From Arthrobacter sp. 9AX (GTDB taxonomy: Bacteria > Actinomycetota > Actinomycetes > Actinomycetales > Micrococcaceae): a stretch of DNA of 64,000 nucleotides. The stretch lies in NCBI RefSeq assembly GCF_902506095.1, contig NZ_LR733293.1, positions 2,304,558 to 2,368,557 of the forward strand, read 5' to 3'. Of this stretch, positions 1 through 8,985 are shown in pieces. Position numbers and translations under genes: made by a program. The number at the start of each line of letters is the position of its first letter. Position 1 is the stretch's first letter. Below the pieces are notes generated by a model. The model made no database searches. It was given only the letters and a program-made list of their open reading frames with translations, and was not told the DNA's origin.

Positions 1-103
1 TCAGCGAAGCAACGGCGAGGCGCCGCACCCGGACGTCTACGGTGCGGGGCAGCCGGGACGACAGGCGGTTAACGAACTGGGGAAGGCGTGACGCCGTGCT
101 CAC
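1..103 (-). CDS. ctaA: Heme A synthase CtaA/COX15, N-terminal fragment cut by window edge
   Basis: The reverse strand from a GTG at 103 reads MSTASRLPQF, then NRLSSRLPRTVDVRVRRLAV, typical of the cytoplasmic N-terminus and first membrane helix start of actinobacterial CtaA. Only about 34 codons are inside the window. The start lies 7 bases after the stop of the ABC permease gene, so the three minus-strand genes probably form one operon. CtaA oxidises heme O to heme A in the membrane for cytochrome aa3 oxidase. The identification rests on a short N-terminus plus gene order: mycobacteria keep ctaA next to an ABC exporter and sufR. Confidence 0.65.
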   Translation of the reverse strand, partial: MSTASRLPQFVNRLSSRLPRTVDVRVRRLAVASL

Positions 104-110
104 GGATATC

Positions 111-914
111 TCAATTCCACTTGAACCAACGGATGGCAGCTGCTCCGGCGATGACCGTCCAGAGCAGCAGGATAAGGGCGGCGCCACCATTGAAGGTGCC
201 ACCAAGGAAAGCTTCGCGCAGGGATTCCCCCAGGGCGCCGGAGGGCAGGAAGTGAACCAATGACTGGGGACCGGCGGGCAGCCGCTCCGCCGGGATGACG
301 ATTCCGCCAAGGGCGCCCAGCAGGATCCACAGCAGGTTGGTGATGGCAAGGGTGGCTTCCGGGCGGACCGTTCCGGCCACCAGCAGGCCCAACGCCGTAA
401 AGGCGGCGGCGCCCAGCGCCAGGAGGAGCAGCCCCGGGATCCACCCGGCAGGCTCGGGCCGCCAGCCCAGGGCAAAGGCCACGGCGCTGACGACGGCCAC
501 CTGCAGGCAGAGCACCGCCAGGACCGACAGGGCCTTGCCGGCGATCAGGCCGCCGCGGCCCAGCGGCGTGGTGGAAAGGAAGCGGAGCACGCCGTAGCGG
601 CGGTCGAAGCCGGTGGCGATGCCCTGGCCGGTGAAGGCCGTGGACATTGCGCACAGGGCCAGGATTCCCGGGACGGCAACATCGACGCGGCTGCCCCCTA
701 TTCGGTCAAGGAAGGGCGTCACCGTCAGGCCAACCAAAGCCAGGAGCGGCAACACCACTGCCAGGATCAGCTGCTCGCCGTTGCGGAGCATGGCCAGGGC
801 CTCGTATTTGCCCTGCAGCAGGACCCGCCGCAGCAGGGGGGCGGGTTGCTGGATTCCGGAGACGCCGCCGAGAGGGGCATTGCCTGCGGCCGGACCGGGC
901 GCTGTCCCGTTCAT
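111..914 (-). CDS. ABC-2 type transporter permease
   Basis: A 267-residue integral membrane protein with about six hydrophobic segments (roughly residues 53-75, 85-105, 125-150, 158-182, 190-212 and 238-258), as in ABC-2 (DrrB-like) permeases. Its ATG overlaps the last bases of the upstream ATPase gene by 4 nt, so the two products almost certainly form one exporter. The gene lies between the ATPase and ctaA, opposite sufR. The equivalent mycobacterial pair has no established substrate. A role in heme or respiratory-chain assembly is only suggested by position. Confidence 0.85.
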   Translation of the reverse strand: MNGTAPGPAAGNAPLGGVSGIQQPAPLLRRVLLQGKYEALAMLRNGEQLILAVVLPLLALVGLTVTPFLDRIGGSRVDVAVPGILALCAMSTAFTGQGIATGFDRRYGVLRFLSTTPLGRGGLIAGKALSVLAVLCLQVAVVSAVAFALGWRPEPAGWIPGLLLLALGAAAFTALGLLVAGTVRPEATLAITNLLWILLGALGGIVIPAERLPAGPQSLVHFLPSGALGESLREAFLGGTFNGGAALILLLWTVIAGAAAIRWFKWN

Positions 915-1879
915 CGGATGTCCTTTCCCGAGATGTCCAGAAAGACGTCTTCAAGGCTACGCGCCTGCAGGCTCATCGAAGCCGGCATGATGTTGTGCTC
1001 TTCCCACCAGCGGGCCAGGGCCGCGAGGTGGGCCGGGGTCAGGCTGCCCGTAACGGAGTAGCTCCCGGCGCGGGTCTCGGACACGGCAATGCCGTCCGGC
1101 AGGACGGCGTCGACATCCAATCCCGCCGCTGCCTCAAACTCGAGGGTACGGATGTGTTCGGCGCCCGCCTCCACTCCAGGATTGCGCTGGAGCAGTTCCT
1201 GGACGGTGCCCTCGGCGACGTTCCGGCCGCCGTCGATGATGTAAACATAGTCAGCCAGTCGCTGGGCGTCGTCCATCAGGTGGGTGGTGAGGATGATCCC
1301 CATTCCGGCGTCGCGCAGTTCGGCAATGAGGTCGAACACCAGCTGGCGGGACTGCGGGTCCAGGCCGGCGCTGGGCTCGTCCAGGAAGAGCACTTCCGGC
1401 CTGCCGATCAGCGCGGCGGCCAGGGCCAGGCGCTGCTTCTGCCCGCCGGAAAGGCGGCGGACGGTGGTGCGGCTGAAGGTATCGATGGCGAGCCGCTGAA
1501 TGAGGTCGTCCACGGGCCACGGGTTTTGGTAGAGTCCGGCGATGTGCCGCAGTAAGGGAACGGGCCGGGACGACGGCGGCAGCCCGCCGTCCTGGAGCAT
1601 CACACCGACGCGGGAGCGCAGGTCCGCCCCTGCCGCCGCCGGGTCCTGGCCAAGCAGTGAGATGGTGCCGCCGGAGCGCTTCTGGAGGCCCTGCGCGCAC
1701 TCGAGAGTGGTGGTTTTTCCGGCGCCGTTGGCACCGAGCAATGCAGTCACTTGTCCGCGTTCAGCGACGAGGGAGACGCCGCTCACCACCCGGAGCATTT
1801 TTCCGTCCAGGCCGGCAAGCGGACCAACATCCTTAACTAGCCCGCTGATGGACAGAACCGGGGCTTGGGGGGATCGCAC
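911..1879 (-). CDS. ABC transporter ATP-binding protein (exporter, DrrA type)
   Basis: A 322-residue nucleotide-binding subunit. Walker A is GANGAGKTT at about residue 49, the signature motif is LSGGQKQR at about 143, and Walker B is VLFLDEPSAGLD. The extra C-terminal region of about 80 residues is usual for DrrA-like exporters. GTG at 1879 is taken as the start; the ribosome site before it is weak. It is coupled by a 4-nt overlap to the permease gene and diverges from sufR across about 140 bp. Substrate unknown. Confidence 0.88.
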   Translation of the reverse strand: MRSPQAPVLSISGLVKDVGPLAGLDGKMLRVVSGVSLVAERGQVTALLGANGAGKTTTLECAQGLQKRSGGTISLLGQDPAAAGADLRSRVGVMLQDGGLPPSSRPVPLLRHIAGLYQNPWPVDDLIQRLAIDTFSRTTVRRLSGGQKQRLALAAALIGRPEVLFLDEPSAGLDPQSRQLVFDLIAELRDAGMGIILTTHLMDDAQRLADYVYIIDGGRNVAEGTVQELLQRNPGVEAGAEHIRTLEFEAAAGLDVDAVLPDGIAVSETRAGSYSVTGSLTPAHLAALARWWEEHNIMPASMSLQARSLEDVFLDISGKDIR

Positions 1880-1992
1880 CCCAGTATTCTACGGGATGTA
1901 GTATTCTCCGCCGTCCTTTGAGCCGCTGCTGCATCCTGAAGCTGGCTGCCTGCTCAGGTCAGCCTGTCCTTACTGGAACGCGGGACTAAATT

Positions 1993-2010
1993 ACGACACT
2001 ATTGTGTTGT
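1993..2010. promoter_or_regulatory. Candidate SufR operator (imperfect palindrome)
   Basis: ACGACAC-TATT-GTGTTGT is an inverted repeat (6 of 7 arm bases pair) 8 bp before the ATG of sufR. The inner ACACT...TGTG resembles the half-sites reported for mycobacterial SufR. The position fits autoregulation of the suf operon. The assignment is inference from position and motif. Confidence 0.45.
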
Positions 2011-2017
2011 GTATTCC

Positions 2018-2851
2018 ATGACCAACGCTACTGCTGTGCCCCTTGCCGGGCACGAGGCGCCGCTGGCTCCCGCTGACCGCGGCCGCCCGGCCGGCGGTCC
2101 TGTGGCTGACGCCGATGAGCGTACCCGGGACCGGGTCCTCTCCGCCGTTCTGGAGCACGGGCCTGTCAGCGCCGCCGAACTCGGTGAGCTGCTGGGCTTC
2201 ACCCCGGCAGCCGTGCGGCGCCACCTGGACCACCTTTCGCGCGAAGGCGTGATCGAGGTCAAGCGCGTGGCCAAGTCCGGCGCCGGCGCGGGCCGGCCTG
2301 CCCGCCGCTACGTCCTGAGCTCGCAGGGCCAGTCGAGCCTGGGCAACGACTACCTCGATATCGCTGCCCTGGCCCTCCAGCAGCTCCAGAAAATGGCGGG
2401 CCCGGACGCTGTCCGAGCCTTCGCCGTTGAACGCTTTGCTGACATGGAGCGCCGGTACGCGCCGGAAATCGACAAGGCCGGGCCCGATGTGACTGACCGC
2501 GCCAGGGCTTTGGCCGAAGCACTGAGCCGCGACAACTTCGTTGCCAGCGCCGCCTCCATCGAAGCCAAGCCTCCGCTCCCGGCAGCACTGTCCAGCGTCC
2601 AGCTGTGCCAGGGCCACTGCCCCATCCAGCAGCTTGCCGCCCGGTTCCCCGTGTTCTGCGACGTGGAAACCGAAGTGTTCGCGAGGCTGGTGGGCGTGGA
2701 CGTCCGCCGGCTCTCCACCCTGGCCCGCGGCGGGCACGTCTGCACCACCCACATACCTACAGGCAGGCTGTCTGTCCCGGTGCCCACAAGGCAGCCCGCA
2801 GCCCCCGCCAGCCTGCATGAAGTAAACAACCATCAGCAAGAAAGGCCGTGA
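2018..2851 (+). CDS. sufR: Iron-sulfur-sensing transcriptional regulator SufR
   Basis: A 277-residue regulator. A winged helix-turn-helix at about residues 35-95 ([20 protein letters not shown]) is followed by a C-terminal region with four cysteines in the SufR pattern: LCQGHCP, PVFCDVE and GHVC. These fit a ligated Fe-S cluster that controls DNA binding. ATG 2018 is preferred; an in-frame GTG lies at 2009, inside the candidate operator, and no clear Shine-Dalgarno is present, so the message may be leaderless or nearly so. The stop overlaps the sufB start. Expected role: repressor of the suf operon that responds to cluster demand or oxidative stress. Confidence 0.9.
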   Translation: MTNATAVPLAGHEAPLAPADRGRPAGGPVADADERTRDRVLSAVLEHGPVSAAELGELLGFTPAAVRRHLDHLSREGVIEVKRVAKSGAGAGRPARRYVLSSQGQSSLGNDYLDIAALALQQLQKMAGPDAVRAFAVERFADMERRYAPEIDKAGPDVTDRARALAEALSRDNFVASAASIEAKPPLPAALSSVQLCQGHCPIQQLAARFPVFCDVETEVFARLVGVDVRRLSTLARGGHVCTTHIPTGRLSVPVPTRQPAAPASLHEVNNHQQERP

Positions 2852-4314
2852 TGACGGACCAACTATCAGAGAAAGCAGTCGCCGAAAACACTGTGATCTC
2901 GGAGATTCTGGAAAAGAATCCCGAGCTCCACGGCATCGGCAACTACGAGTACGGCTGGGCTGACAAGAACGATGTCGGCGCCAACGCACGCCGTGGACTC
3001 AACGAAGAGGTTGTCCGGGATATCTCGGCCAAGAAGAGCGAGCCGGAGTGGATGCTGGACCTGCGCCTCAAGGGCCTGAAGTACTTCGACCGGAAGCCCA
3101 TGCCCACGTGGGGTGCGGACCTGTCCGGCATCGACTTCGACAACATCAAGTACTTCGTCCGCTCCACCGAGAAGCAGGCAGCCACCTGGGAAGACCTGCC
3201 CGAGGACATCCGGAACACGTACGAGAAGCTGGGTATCCCGGAAGCTGAGCGCAGCCGCCTCGTCTCCGGCGTTGCCGCGCAGTACGAGTCCGAGGTTGTG
3301 TACCACCAGATCCGCGAGGACCTCGAAGCCCAGGGCGTCATCTTCCTGGACACCGACACCGCGCTCAAGGAACACCCGGAGATCTTCCAGGAATACTTCG
3401 GCACGGTCATCCCGGTGGGCGACAACAAGTTCGCCTCGCTGAACACCTCCGTCTGGTCCGGCGGCTCCTTCGTGTACGTCCCCAAGGGCGTCCACGTGGA
3501 CATTCCGCTGCAGGCATACTTCCGTATCAACACGGAAAACATGGGCCAGTTCGAGCGCACCCTGATCATTGCCGACGAGGACTCCTACGTCCACTACATC
3601 GAAGGCTGCACCGCACCCATCTACACCTCGGACTCGCTGCACTCCGCCGTGGTGGAGATCGTCGTGAAGAAGGGCGCCCGCGTCCGGTACACCACCATCC
3701 AGAACTGGTCCAACAACGTGTACAACCTGGTGACCAAGCGCGCCATCTGCGAAGAGGGCGCCACCATGGAATGGGTCGATGGCAACATCGGTTCCAAGGT
3801 GACCATGAAGTACCCGGCCGTCTACCTCGTGGGCGAGCACGCCAAGGGCGAGACCCTGTCCATCGCGTTCGCCGGCGAAGGCCAGCACCAGGACACCGGC
3901 TCCAAGATGGTCCACATCGCGCCGAACACCAAGAGCTCCATCATCTCCAAGTCGGTGGCCCGCGGCGGCGGCCGTGCAGCCTACCGCGGCCTGGTCCAGG
4001 TCCGTGAAGGCGCCAAGCACTCCGCCAACACCGTCCGTTGTGACGCCCTGCTGGTGGACACCATCAGCCGCTCGGACACCTACCCGTACATCGACATCCG
4101 CGAGGACGACGTTGTCATGGGCCACGAGGCAACTGTTTCCCGGGTCAGCGAAGAGCAGCTCTTCTACCTGATGTCCCGCGGCATGCGCGAAGACGAGGCC
4201 ATGGCGATGATCGTCCGCGGCTTCATCGAGCCGATTGCCCGCGAGCTCCCCATGGAGTACGCACTTGAGCTGAACCGCCTGATCGAACTGCAGATGGAAG
4301 GGTCCGTCGGATAA
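2851..4314 (+). CDS. sufB: Fe-S cluster scaffold protein SufB
   Basis: 487 residues, normal length for SufB. It has the conserved beta-helix core ([34 protein letters not shown]), the conserved NTVRCDALL cysteine and the C-terminal [20 protein letters not shown] block. SufB with SufC and SufD forms the cytosolic scaffold on which new Fe-S clusters are built. ATG 2851 follows AAAGG at good spacing; a GTG at 2848 would add one residue. It overlaps the sufR stop, so regulator and scaffold are translated together. No intein is present, unlike many mycobacterial SufB proteins. Confidence 0.97.
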   Translation: MTDQLSEKAVAENTVISEILEKNPELHGIGNYEYGWADKNDVGANARRGLNEEVVRDISAKKSEPEWMLDLRLKGLKYFDRKPMPTWGADLSGIDFDNIKYFVRSTEKQAATWEDLPEDIRNTYEKLGIPEAERSRLVSGVAAQYESEVVYHQIREDLEAQGVIFLDTDTALKEHPEIFQEYFGTVIPVGDNKFASLNTSVWSGGSFVYVPKGVHVDIPLQAYFRINTENMGQFERTLIIADEDSYVHYIEGCTAPIYTSDSLHSAVVEIVVKKGARVRYTTIQNWSNNVYNLVTKRAICEEGATMEWVDGNIGSKVTMKYPAVYLVGEHAKGETLSIAFAGEGQHQDTGSKMVHIAPNTKSSIISKSVARGGGRAAYRGLVQVREGAKHSANTVRCDALLVDTISRSDTYPYIDIREDDVVMGHEATVSRVSEEQLFYLMSRGMREDEAMAMIVRGFIEPIARELPMEYALELNRLIELQMEGSVG

Positions 4315-4316
4315 CG

Positions 4317-5603
4317 ATGACTGAAATCACTACTGAAAAGGCACGCATCGGCGCGCCCTCAGCCCAGCCGTTCATCGACGGCTTCACCGAAGAAGGCGAG
4401 AGCCTCTCACCCATCAACGCGGGCACCACCAAGGCACCGCTTGCCGGGGACTCCGCCAAGAGCCACTCCCACGGCGGCGGCGTCGGCATTCCGGACAGCT
4501 CACGCGCCGGACGCCTCACGTCCTACAAGCTGGCCGACTTCAAGCCGCTTACCGGCCTGGAGGAAGACTGGCGCTTTACCCCGCTCAAGCGCCTCCGCGG
4601 GCTGCACTCCGAGGTCCTGGCCGGCGCCGCACCCACCGTGGTGGTCAACGGCCCCGAGCAGGTCATCGTTGAAAGCGTTGGCCGCGACGACCAGCGCATC
4701 GGCACCGCCGGCATCCCCGAGGACCGGGTGTCCGCCAACGCCTGGGAGAACTTCGCCGGGGCCACCGTGGTGACCATCCCGTCCGAGTTCGAGGCGACAG
4801 CGGAAATCACCGTGGACATCGAGGGCACCTCCCTTGAGGCCGCAGCCCAGCACCTGGTGATCGTGGCTGAAAAGTTCTCCAAGGCCGTTGTTGTCCTGAA
4901 CCACAAGGGCTCCGCCGTGGTGTCGGAAAACGTCGAGATCATCGTGGAAGACGGTGCCAGCCTGACGGTCATCACCCTCCAGGAATGGAACGACGACGCC
5001 GTCCACGCCTCCTCCCAGCAGGCTAAGATCGGCCGCGACGCCAAGCTCAAGCATGTGATGGTGAGCCTGGGCGGAGACCTCGTCCGCATCACGCCGTCGG
5101 CCCGCTTCACCGCCCCCGGCGGCGAGGCTGAGATGTTCGGCCTGTACTTCGCCGACGCCGGCCAGCACCTGGAACAGCGCCTCTTCGTGGACCACGCCGT
5201 GGCCAACTGCAAGTCCAATGTGCTCTACAAGGGCGCACTGCAGGGCCGCAACGCCCACGCAGTCTGGGTTGGCGACGTCCTGATCCGCAAGGAAGCTGAA
5301 GGCACCGACACCTACGAGGCCAACCGCAACCTGCTCCTCACCGACGGAGCCCGCGCCGACTCCGTGCCCAACCTCGAAATCGAGACCGGGCTGATCGAGG
5401 GTGCCGGCCACGCCAGCGCCACCGGCCGGATGGACGACGAGCACCTGTTCTACCTGATGGCACGCGGCATCCCCGAGGATGTTGCCCGCCGCCTGGTGGT
5501 CCGCGGCTTCCTGAACGAGATCATCCAGCAGATCAAGGTCCCCTCCATCGAGGAGCGGCTGACCGACGCTGTTGAGCGCGAACTCGCGCTGACGGACAAC
5601 TAG
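4317..5603 (+). CDS. sufD: Fe-S cluster assembly protein SufD
   Basis: 428 residues, starting 2 bases after the sufB stop. The SufBD beta-helix fold is recognisable from VANCKSNVLYKGAL, the EGAGHASATGRMDDEHLFY block with its conserved histidine, and the ARGIPEDVARRLVVRGFL tail. SufD pairs with SufB on the SufC dimer and is needed for iron entry. A hydrophilic, low-complexity N-terminus (residues 1-60) precedes the core. Confidence 0.96.
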   Translation: MTEITTEKARIGAPSAQPFIDGFTEEGESLSPINAGTTKAPLAGDSAKSHSHGGGVGIPDSSRAGRLTSYKLADFKPLTGLEEDWRFTPLKRLRGLHSEVLAGAAPTVVVNGPEQVIVESVGRDDQRIGTAGIPEDRVSANAWENFAGATVVTIPSEFEATAEITVDIEGTSLEAAAQHLVIVAEKFSKAVVVLNHKGSAVVSENVEIIVEDGASLTVITLQEWNDDAVHASSQQAKIGRDAKLKHVMVSLGGDLVRITPSARFTAPGGEAEMFGLYFADAGQHLEQRLFVDHAVANCKSNVLYKGALQGRNAHAVWVGDVLIRKEAEGTDTYEANRNLLLTDGARADSVPNLEIETGLIEGAGHASATGRMDDEHLFYLMARGIPEDVARRLVVRGFLNEIIQQIKVPSIEERLTDAVERELALTDN

Positions 5604-5626
5604 AGGGCACGGAGCACGGTTTACAG

Positions 5627-5986
5627 ATGACTGACCAGCCAAAGGGCGAGCTTGTCTGCAAGGTGGATGAAATCCAGCTGAAGCAGGCGCTGCGGATCCT
5701 GATCGACGACTACCCCGTGGCCATCGTCAAAGATTCCATGGGGGAGATCCATGCCATCGGCGATACCTGCTCGCACGCGGACATTTCACTGTCCGAGGGC
5801 GATGTGGAAGGCTGCGCGATTGAGTGCTGGGGCCACGGCTCCCAGTTTGACCTGCGCACCGGCGAACCGCTGCAGCTGCCGGCCTACGATCCCGTGCCCG
5901 TGTTCGCCGTCGAGATCCGGGGCGACGAAGTCTACGTGGACTTCACCACCGTCCTCAACGGCGCCGAAGCCCCCAACTTCAGCTAG
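5627..5986 (+). CDS. Rieske [2Fe-2S] ferredoxin-like protein of the suf operon
   Basis: 119 residues with the two Rieske cluster motifs, C-S-H (TCSHAD) and C-x2-H (ECWGHG), separated by about 16 residues, ligating a [2Fe-2S] cluster through two Cys and two His. No signal peptide or membrane anchor is present, so it is a soluble cytosolic electron carrier of the bacterial dioxygenase-ferredoxin type. It sits between sufD and sufC, a placement common in actinobacteria. A role as electron donor to the SUF machinery is plausible but inferred. Confidence 0.93.
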   Translation: MTDQPKGELVCKVDEIQLKQALRILIDDYPVAIVKDSMGEIHAIGDTCSHADISLSEGDVEGCAIECWGHGSQFDLRTGEPLQLPAYDPVPVFAVEIRGDEVYVDFTTVLNGAEAPNFS

Positions 5987-6065
5987 CACCACAGAATTAC
6001 GAACCAACTTCCAGACAGAGACCGCACCGCCGCCGCCAGGCACGGTGCAGAGGAGAACAAGACAC

Positions 6066-6854
6066 ATGTCTACTCTTGAGATCAAGGACCTGCACGTCAG
6101 CATTGAGACGGAACAGGGCAGCAAGGAAATCCTGAAGGGCGTCAGCCTGGTCATCCGGACCGGCGAAACCCACGCCATCATGGGCCCCAACGGCTCCGGC
6201 AAGTCCACGCTGGCTTCCACTATCGCCGGCCACCCGCGCTACAACGTGACCAGCGGCTCCATCACCCTCGACGGCGAAGACGTCCTGGAGATGAGCGTGG
6301 ACGAGCGCGCCCGCGCCGGCGTCTTCCTGGCCATGCAGTACCCGGTGGAGGTCCCCGGCGTGAGCATGACCAACTTCCTGCGCACCGCCAAGACCGCCAT
6401 CGACGGCGAAGCGCCCAAGCTGCGTACCTGGACCAAGGACGTCAAGGCCGCCATGGAACAGCTGCGGATCGACGCCGACTTCGCCCAGCGCAACGTCAAC
6501 GAAGGCTTCTCCGGCGGCGAGAAGAAGCGCGTGGAGATCCTGCAGCTGGAACTCTTCAAGCCCAAGTTCGCCGTCCTGGACGAGACGGACTCCGGCCTGG
6601 ACGTCGACGCACTGAAGGTTGTCTCCGAGGGCGTCAACCGTGCCCACGCCGACGGCAACATGGGCACGCTGCTCATCACCCACTACACCCGGATCCTCCG
6701 CTACATCAAGCCTGACTTCGTGCACGTGTTCGTGGACGGCCAGGTTGTTGAGGAAGGCGGCCCCGAGCTCGCCGACCGCCTGGAAGAAGAGGGCTACGAC
6801 CGCTACGCCAAGGGCGCCGGCGCTGCCGCTGCACCCGCCGCGGCACAGGCCTAG
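6066..6854 (+). CDS. sufC: Fe-S cluster assembly ATPase SufC
   Basis: 262 residues from ATG 6066, preceded by GAGGAGAA. Walker A is GPNGSGKST, the signature is FSGGEKKR, and Walker B ends in VLDETDSGLD, the SufC form. The segment before the signature (LRIDADFAQRNVNEGFSGGE) is typical of the family. SufC is a soluble ABC ATPase that drives conformational change in SufB-SufD. The C-terminal tail ends in an alanine-rich stretch. An in-frame extension upstream to 5751 overlaps the Rieske gene and is not real. Confidence 0.96.
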   Translation: MSTLEIKDLHVSIETEQGSKEILKGVSLVIRTGETHAIMGPNGSGKSTLASTIAGHPRYNVTSGSITLDGEDVLEMSVDERARAGVFLAMQYPVEVPGVSMTNFLRTAKTAIDGEAPKLRTWTKDVKAAMEQLRIDADFAQRNVNEGFSGGEKKRVEILQLELFKPKFAVLDETDSGLDVDALKVVSEGVNRAHADGNMGTLLITHYTRILRYIKPDFVHVFVDGQVVEEGGPELADRLEEEGYDRYAKGAGAAAAPAAAQA

Positions 6855-6867
6855 TAAGGACTTTGCC

Positions 6868-7200
6868 ATGACTGAAATCAATGCGTCCCGCACCAGCCTG
6901 GAGGACGTTGAGGAAGCGCTCAAGGATGTGATCGATCCTGAGCTCGGTGTCAACGTGGTGGACCTCGGCCTGCTGTACGGGCTGAAGTACTCCGACGACG
7001 ACGGCGCGCTGCTGATCGACATGACCCTGACCACCGCGGCGTGCCCGCTCACCGATGTCCTCGAGGAGCAGGTGGGCAAGGCTTTGGACGGCGTGGTTGA
7101 CGACTGGCGCCTCAACTGGGTCTGGATGCCGCCATGGGGTCCGGAACGGATCACCGACGACGGCAAGGACCAGATGCGGGCCCTCGGCTTCAACATCTGA
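6868..7200 (+). CDS. sufT: Metal-sulfur cluster assembly factor (SufT/MIP18, DUF59)
   Basis: 110 residues; ATG 6868 lies 13 bases after the sufC stop with AAGGA upstream. The DUF59 signature is clear: VIDPELGVNVVDLGLLYG, then MTLTTAACPLTD with its conserved cysteine, then W.MPPWGPERI. Members help mature Fe-S proteins downstream of the scaffold. No sufS (cysteine desulfurase) or sufU lies in this operon, so sulfur donation must be encoded elsewhere. The gene ends the operon and is followed by a terminator. Confidence 0.92.
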   Translation: MTEINASRTSLEDVEEALKDVIDPELGVNVVDLGLLYGLKYSDDDGALLIDMTLTTAACPLTDVLEEQVGKALDGVVDDWRLNWVWMPPWGPERITDDGKDQMRALGFNI

Positions 7201-7210
7201 TCCCCACCGC

Positions 7211-7250
7211 CTCCCTGACCCCGCAAGCTCGGCCAGGGAGCCCCGCTTTT
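7211..7250 (+). terminator. Intrinsic terminator of the suf operon
   Basis: CTCCCTGACC (7211-7220) pairs with GGCCAGGGAG (7231-7240), 9 of 10 bp, with a 10-base loop, followed by CCCCGCTTTT. It lies 10 bases after the sufT stop. Confidence 0.7.
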
Positions 7251-7275
7251 GTACGACGACGGCCGGTCAACTTCC
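7251..7275. repeat. Left arm of a 25-bp intergenic inverted repeat split by the IS
   Basis: This segment (GTACGACGACGGCCGG...CTTCC) matches the reverse complement of 8944-8968 at 24 of 25 bases. The arms lie outside the IS terminal repeats, and their outer flanks are unrelated. They look like one palindrome, possibly a bidirectional terminator between the convergent sufT and metallopeptidase genes, into whose loop the IS jumped. The alternative is that the arms belong to unusually long IS ends. Confidence 0.7.
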
Positions 7276-7284
7276 CTGGCCGGT

Positions 7285-8931
7285 TCTAGCGGTCGTTGCA
7301 ACACCCAGAATTTTTGGGAGTTGCAGCGACCGTGTCGTGTTTAGAGAAGGAGCCGGTAAGCCGGCGGAAGTACGCGCCTGAGCAAAAGACTAAGTTCTTT
7401 CAAGCCCTTGATCGTCTTGGCAGCGTCACTGCCGCAGCTTCGGAACTTGGACTGAATCGGGTGACTTGTTACCAGTGGTGCCGGAAGGCCGGCGTCCGGA
7501 ACGAGCAGGCCGTCAGGATGCAATACACGCCAGAGCAGAAGGAAGAGTTCTTCACGGTCCTCCGGCGCGTGGAGAGCGTGACTCTGGCCGCTGCCGAACT
7601 TGGGTTGAACGTCAATACCTGCCACCGCTGGGCCTCGGAAGCGGGAATTGCCAGCAAAGCCCCAGGATCCGACCGACGGGAGAAATTCCTCAGGCTGCGT
7701 GAGATCGGAATGAGCCGAAGCGAAGCCATCACTGCCGTAGGCGTCAATCCCAAGACCGCCCGGGAGTGGGAACGCGGGATCCGGAAGTCCGGTGGGCGAC
7801 GCATTTATCCGGATGGCCGGGTGGTCGATTACAAACGTGGTGTGAGCACTAAGACCTCTTCCACCGGCACACCAGGAGTGGTACCGGTCCAGGTAGCGGC
7901 GTTAGAGAAATCTATTGACCCGCGATACCTCAATGTTCAGGAACGGGAATTGATCCGGGATCTGCAGGCAACTGGCTCCTCGGTGAGGGCGATCGCCCGC
8001 ACCATCGGCAGATCGCCTTCAACAGTCAGCCGCGAGCTGGCACGAAATACCGATCCTCTCCTGGGCTACTTGCCACACGGAGCGCATCGCAAGGCAGCTA
8101 CCCGGCGGAGGCGGCCCAAGTCCGCCAAACTGGCCATTGAGTCGGGCCTGCGCAACTACGTGAAAGACAAGTTGCTCCTACGCTGGTCTCCAGAGCAGAT
8201 CAGCCACACCCTGGTCGAAGAATTCCCCGACAGACCGGAGATGCGCGTGAGCACCGAGACCATTTATCAGGCCCTCTACCTCCAGTCTCGGGGCGGACTC
8301 AAACGCGAGGTCCAGGCAGCGCTACACCGGCCGGACCCGCCGTAAACCCCACCGCACGGACGAGCAGCGCACCCCCAGGTTCGTGGACCCGATGATCATG
8401 ATTTCCGAACGGCCCCCTGAGATCGAGGACCGCGCGGTGCCCGGCCATTGGGAGGGCGACCTGATCACCGGGGCCCGGAACCAGTCCGCGATCGCGACCT
8501 TAGTCGAGCGCACCACCCGATACGTCATGCTCGTTCACCTGCCAAATGACCACACCGCCGAAACCGTCCGCGACGGCCTAATCAAAACCATGTCCGCCTT
8601 GCCGGAACACCTGCGAGGCTCCCTGACCTGGGATCAGGGAGCGGAAATGACAGCCCACAAATCCTTCACCCTCGCCACCGACATGCAGGTCTACTTCTGC
8701 GACCCGGCCAGCCCCTGGCAACGCGGCTCAAACGAAAACACCAACGGCCTGCTGCGCCAATACTTCCCCAAAGGAACCGACCTGTCCGCCTACGGGCCCG
8801 AAGACCTCGAACACGTCGCCCAGGAACTCAACGGCCGCCCACGCAAAACGCTCGGCTGGAAAACTCCAGCCGAGCGTCTACGTGATTTACTACTAACCAC
8901 CTAACCAACAGGTGTTGCAACGACTCCTAGA
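7285..8931 (+). mobile_element. IS30-family insertion sequence, about 1.65 kb
   Basis: Terminal inverted repeats of 21 bp (7285-7305 and 8911-8931) match at 19 of 21 positions; the inner 15 bases GTCGTTGCAACACC plus flank are identical. Between them lies one IS30-type transposase gene split by a frameshift. No clear direct target duplication is seen, and similarity continues outward into a further inverted repeat, so exact ends are uncertain by a few bases. The element lies between the convergent sufT and zinc-metallopeptidase genes and breaks no coding sequence. Confidence 0.85.
7332..8904 (+). pseudogene. IS30-family transposase, interrupted by a 2-nt deletion
   Basis: The first frame (GTG 7332 or TTG 7296, stop 8343-8345) carries two tandem helix-turn-helix segments (YAPEQKTKFFQAL.. 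and YTPEQKEEFFTVL..), a third HTH (SVRAIARTIGRSPSTVSREL) and the WSPEQIS region. The second frame, open through 8904, carries the whole catalytic core: GHWEGDLI, TWDQGAEM and RGSNENTNGLLRQYF, i.e. the D, D and E. Reading across, ...QAAL joins TGRTRRKP with a lone C at 8325 where an Arg codon is expected, so two bases are missing. The transposase is probably inactive in cis unless +1 frameshifting occurs. Confidence 0.85.
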
Positions 8932-8943
8932 AACCGCCCCTTT

Positions 8944-8968
8944 GGAAGGTGACCGGCCGTCGTCGTAC
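8944..8968. repeat. Right arm of the 25-bp intergenic inverted repeat
   Basis: Reverse complement of 7251-7275 with one mismatch; it ends 17 bases before the stop of the metallopeptidase gene. See the left arm for interpretation. Confidence 0.7.
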
Positions 8969-8985
8969 TTAGAGTTGGGCCCGGG

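Noticed and set aside
2866..4125. Open frame of 419 codons antisense to sufB
   Set aside because: Shadow of sufB, rich in Gly, Val, Asp and His as expected from the reverse of its codons.
7276..7284. Target-site duplication of the IS
   Set aside because: The bases just outside the two IS ends are related as inverted, not direct, repeats.
8325..8345. Programmed frameshifting in the IS transposase
   Set aside because: No slippery heptamer or downstream structure was seen and the join lacks one expected residue, so a deletion is simpler.
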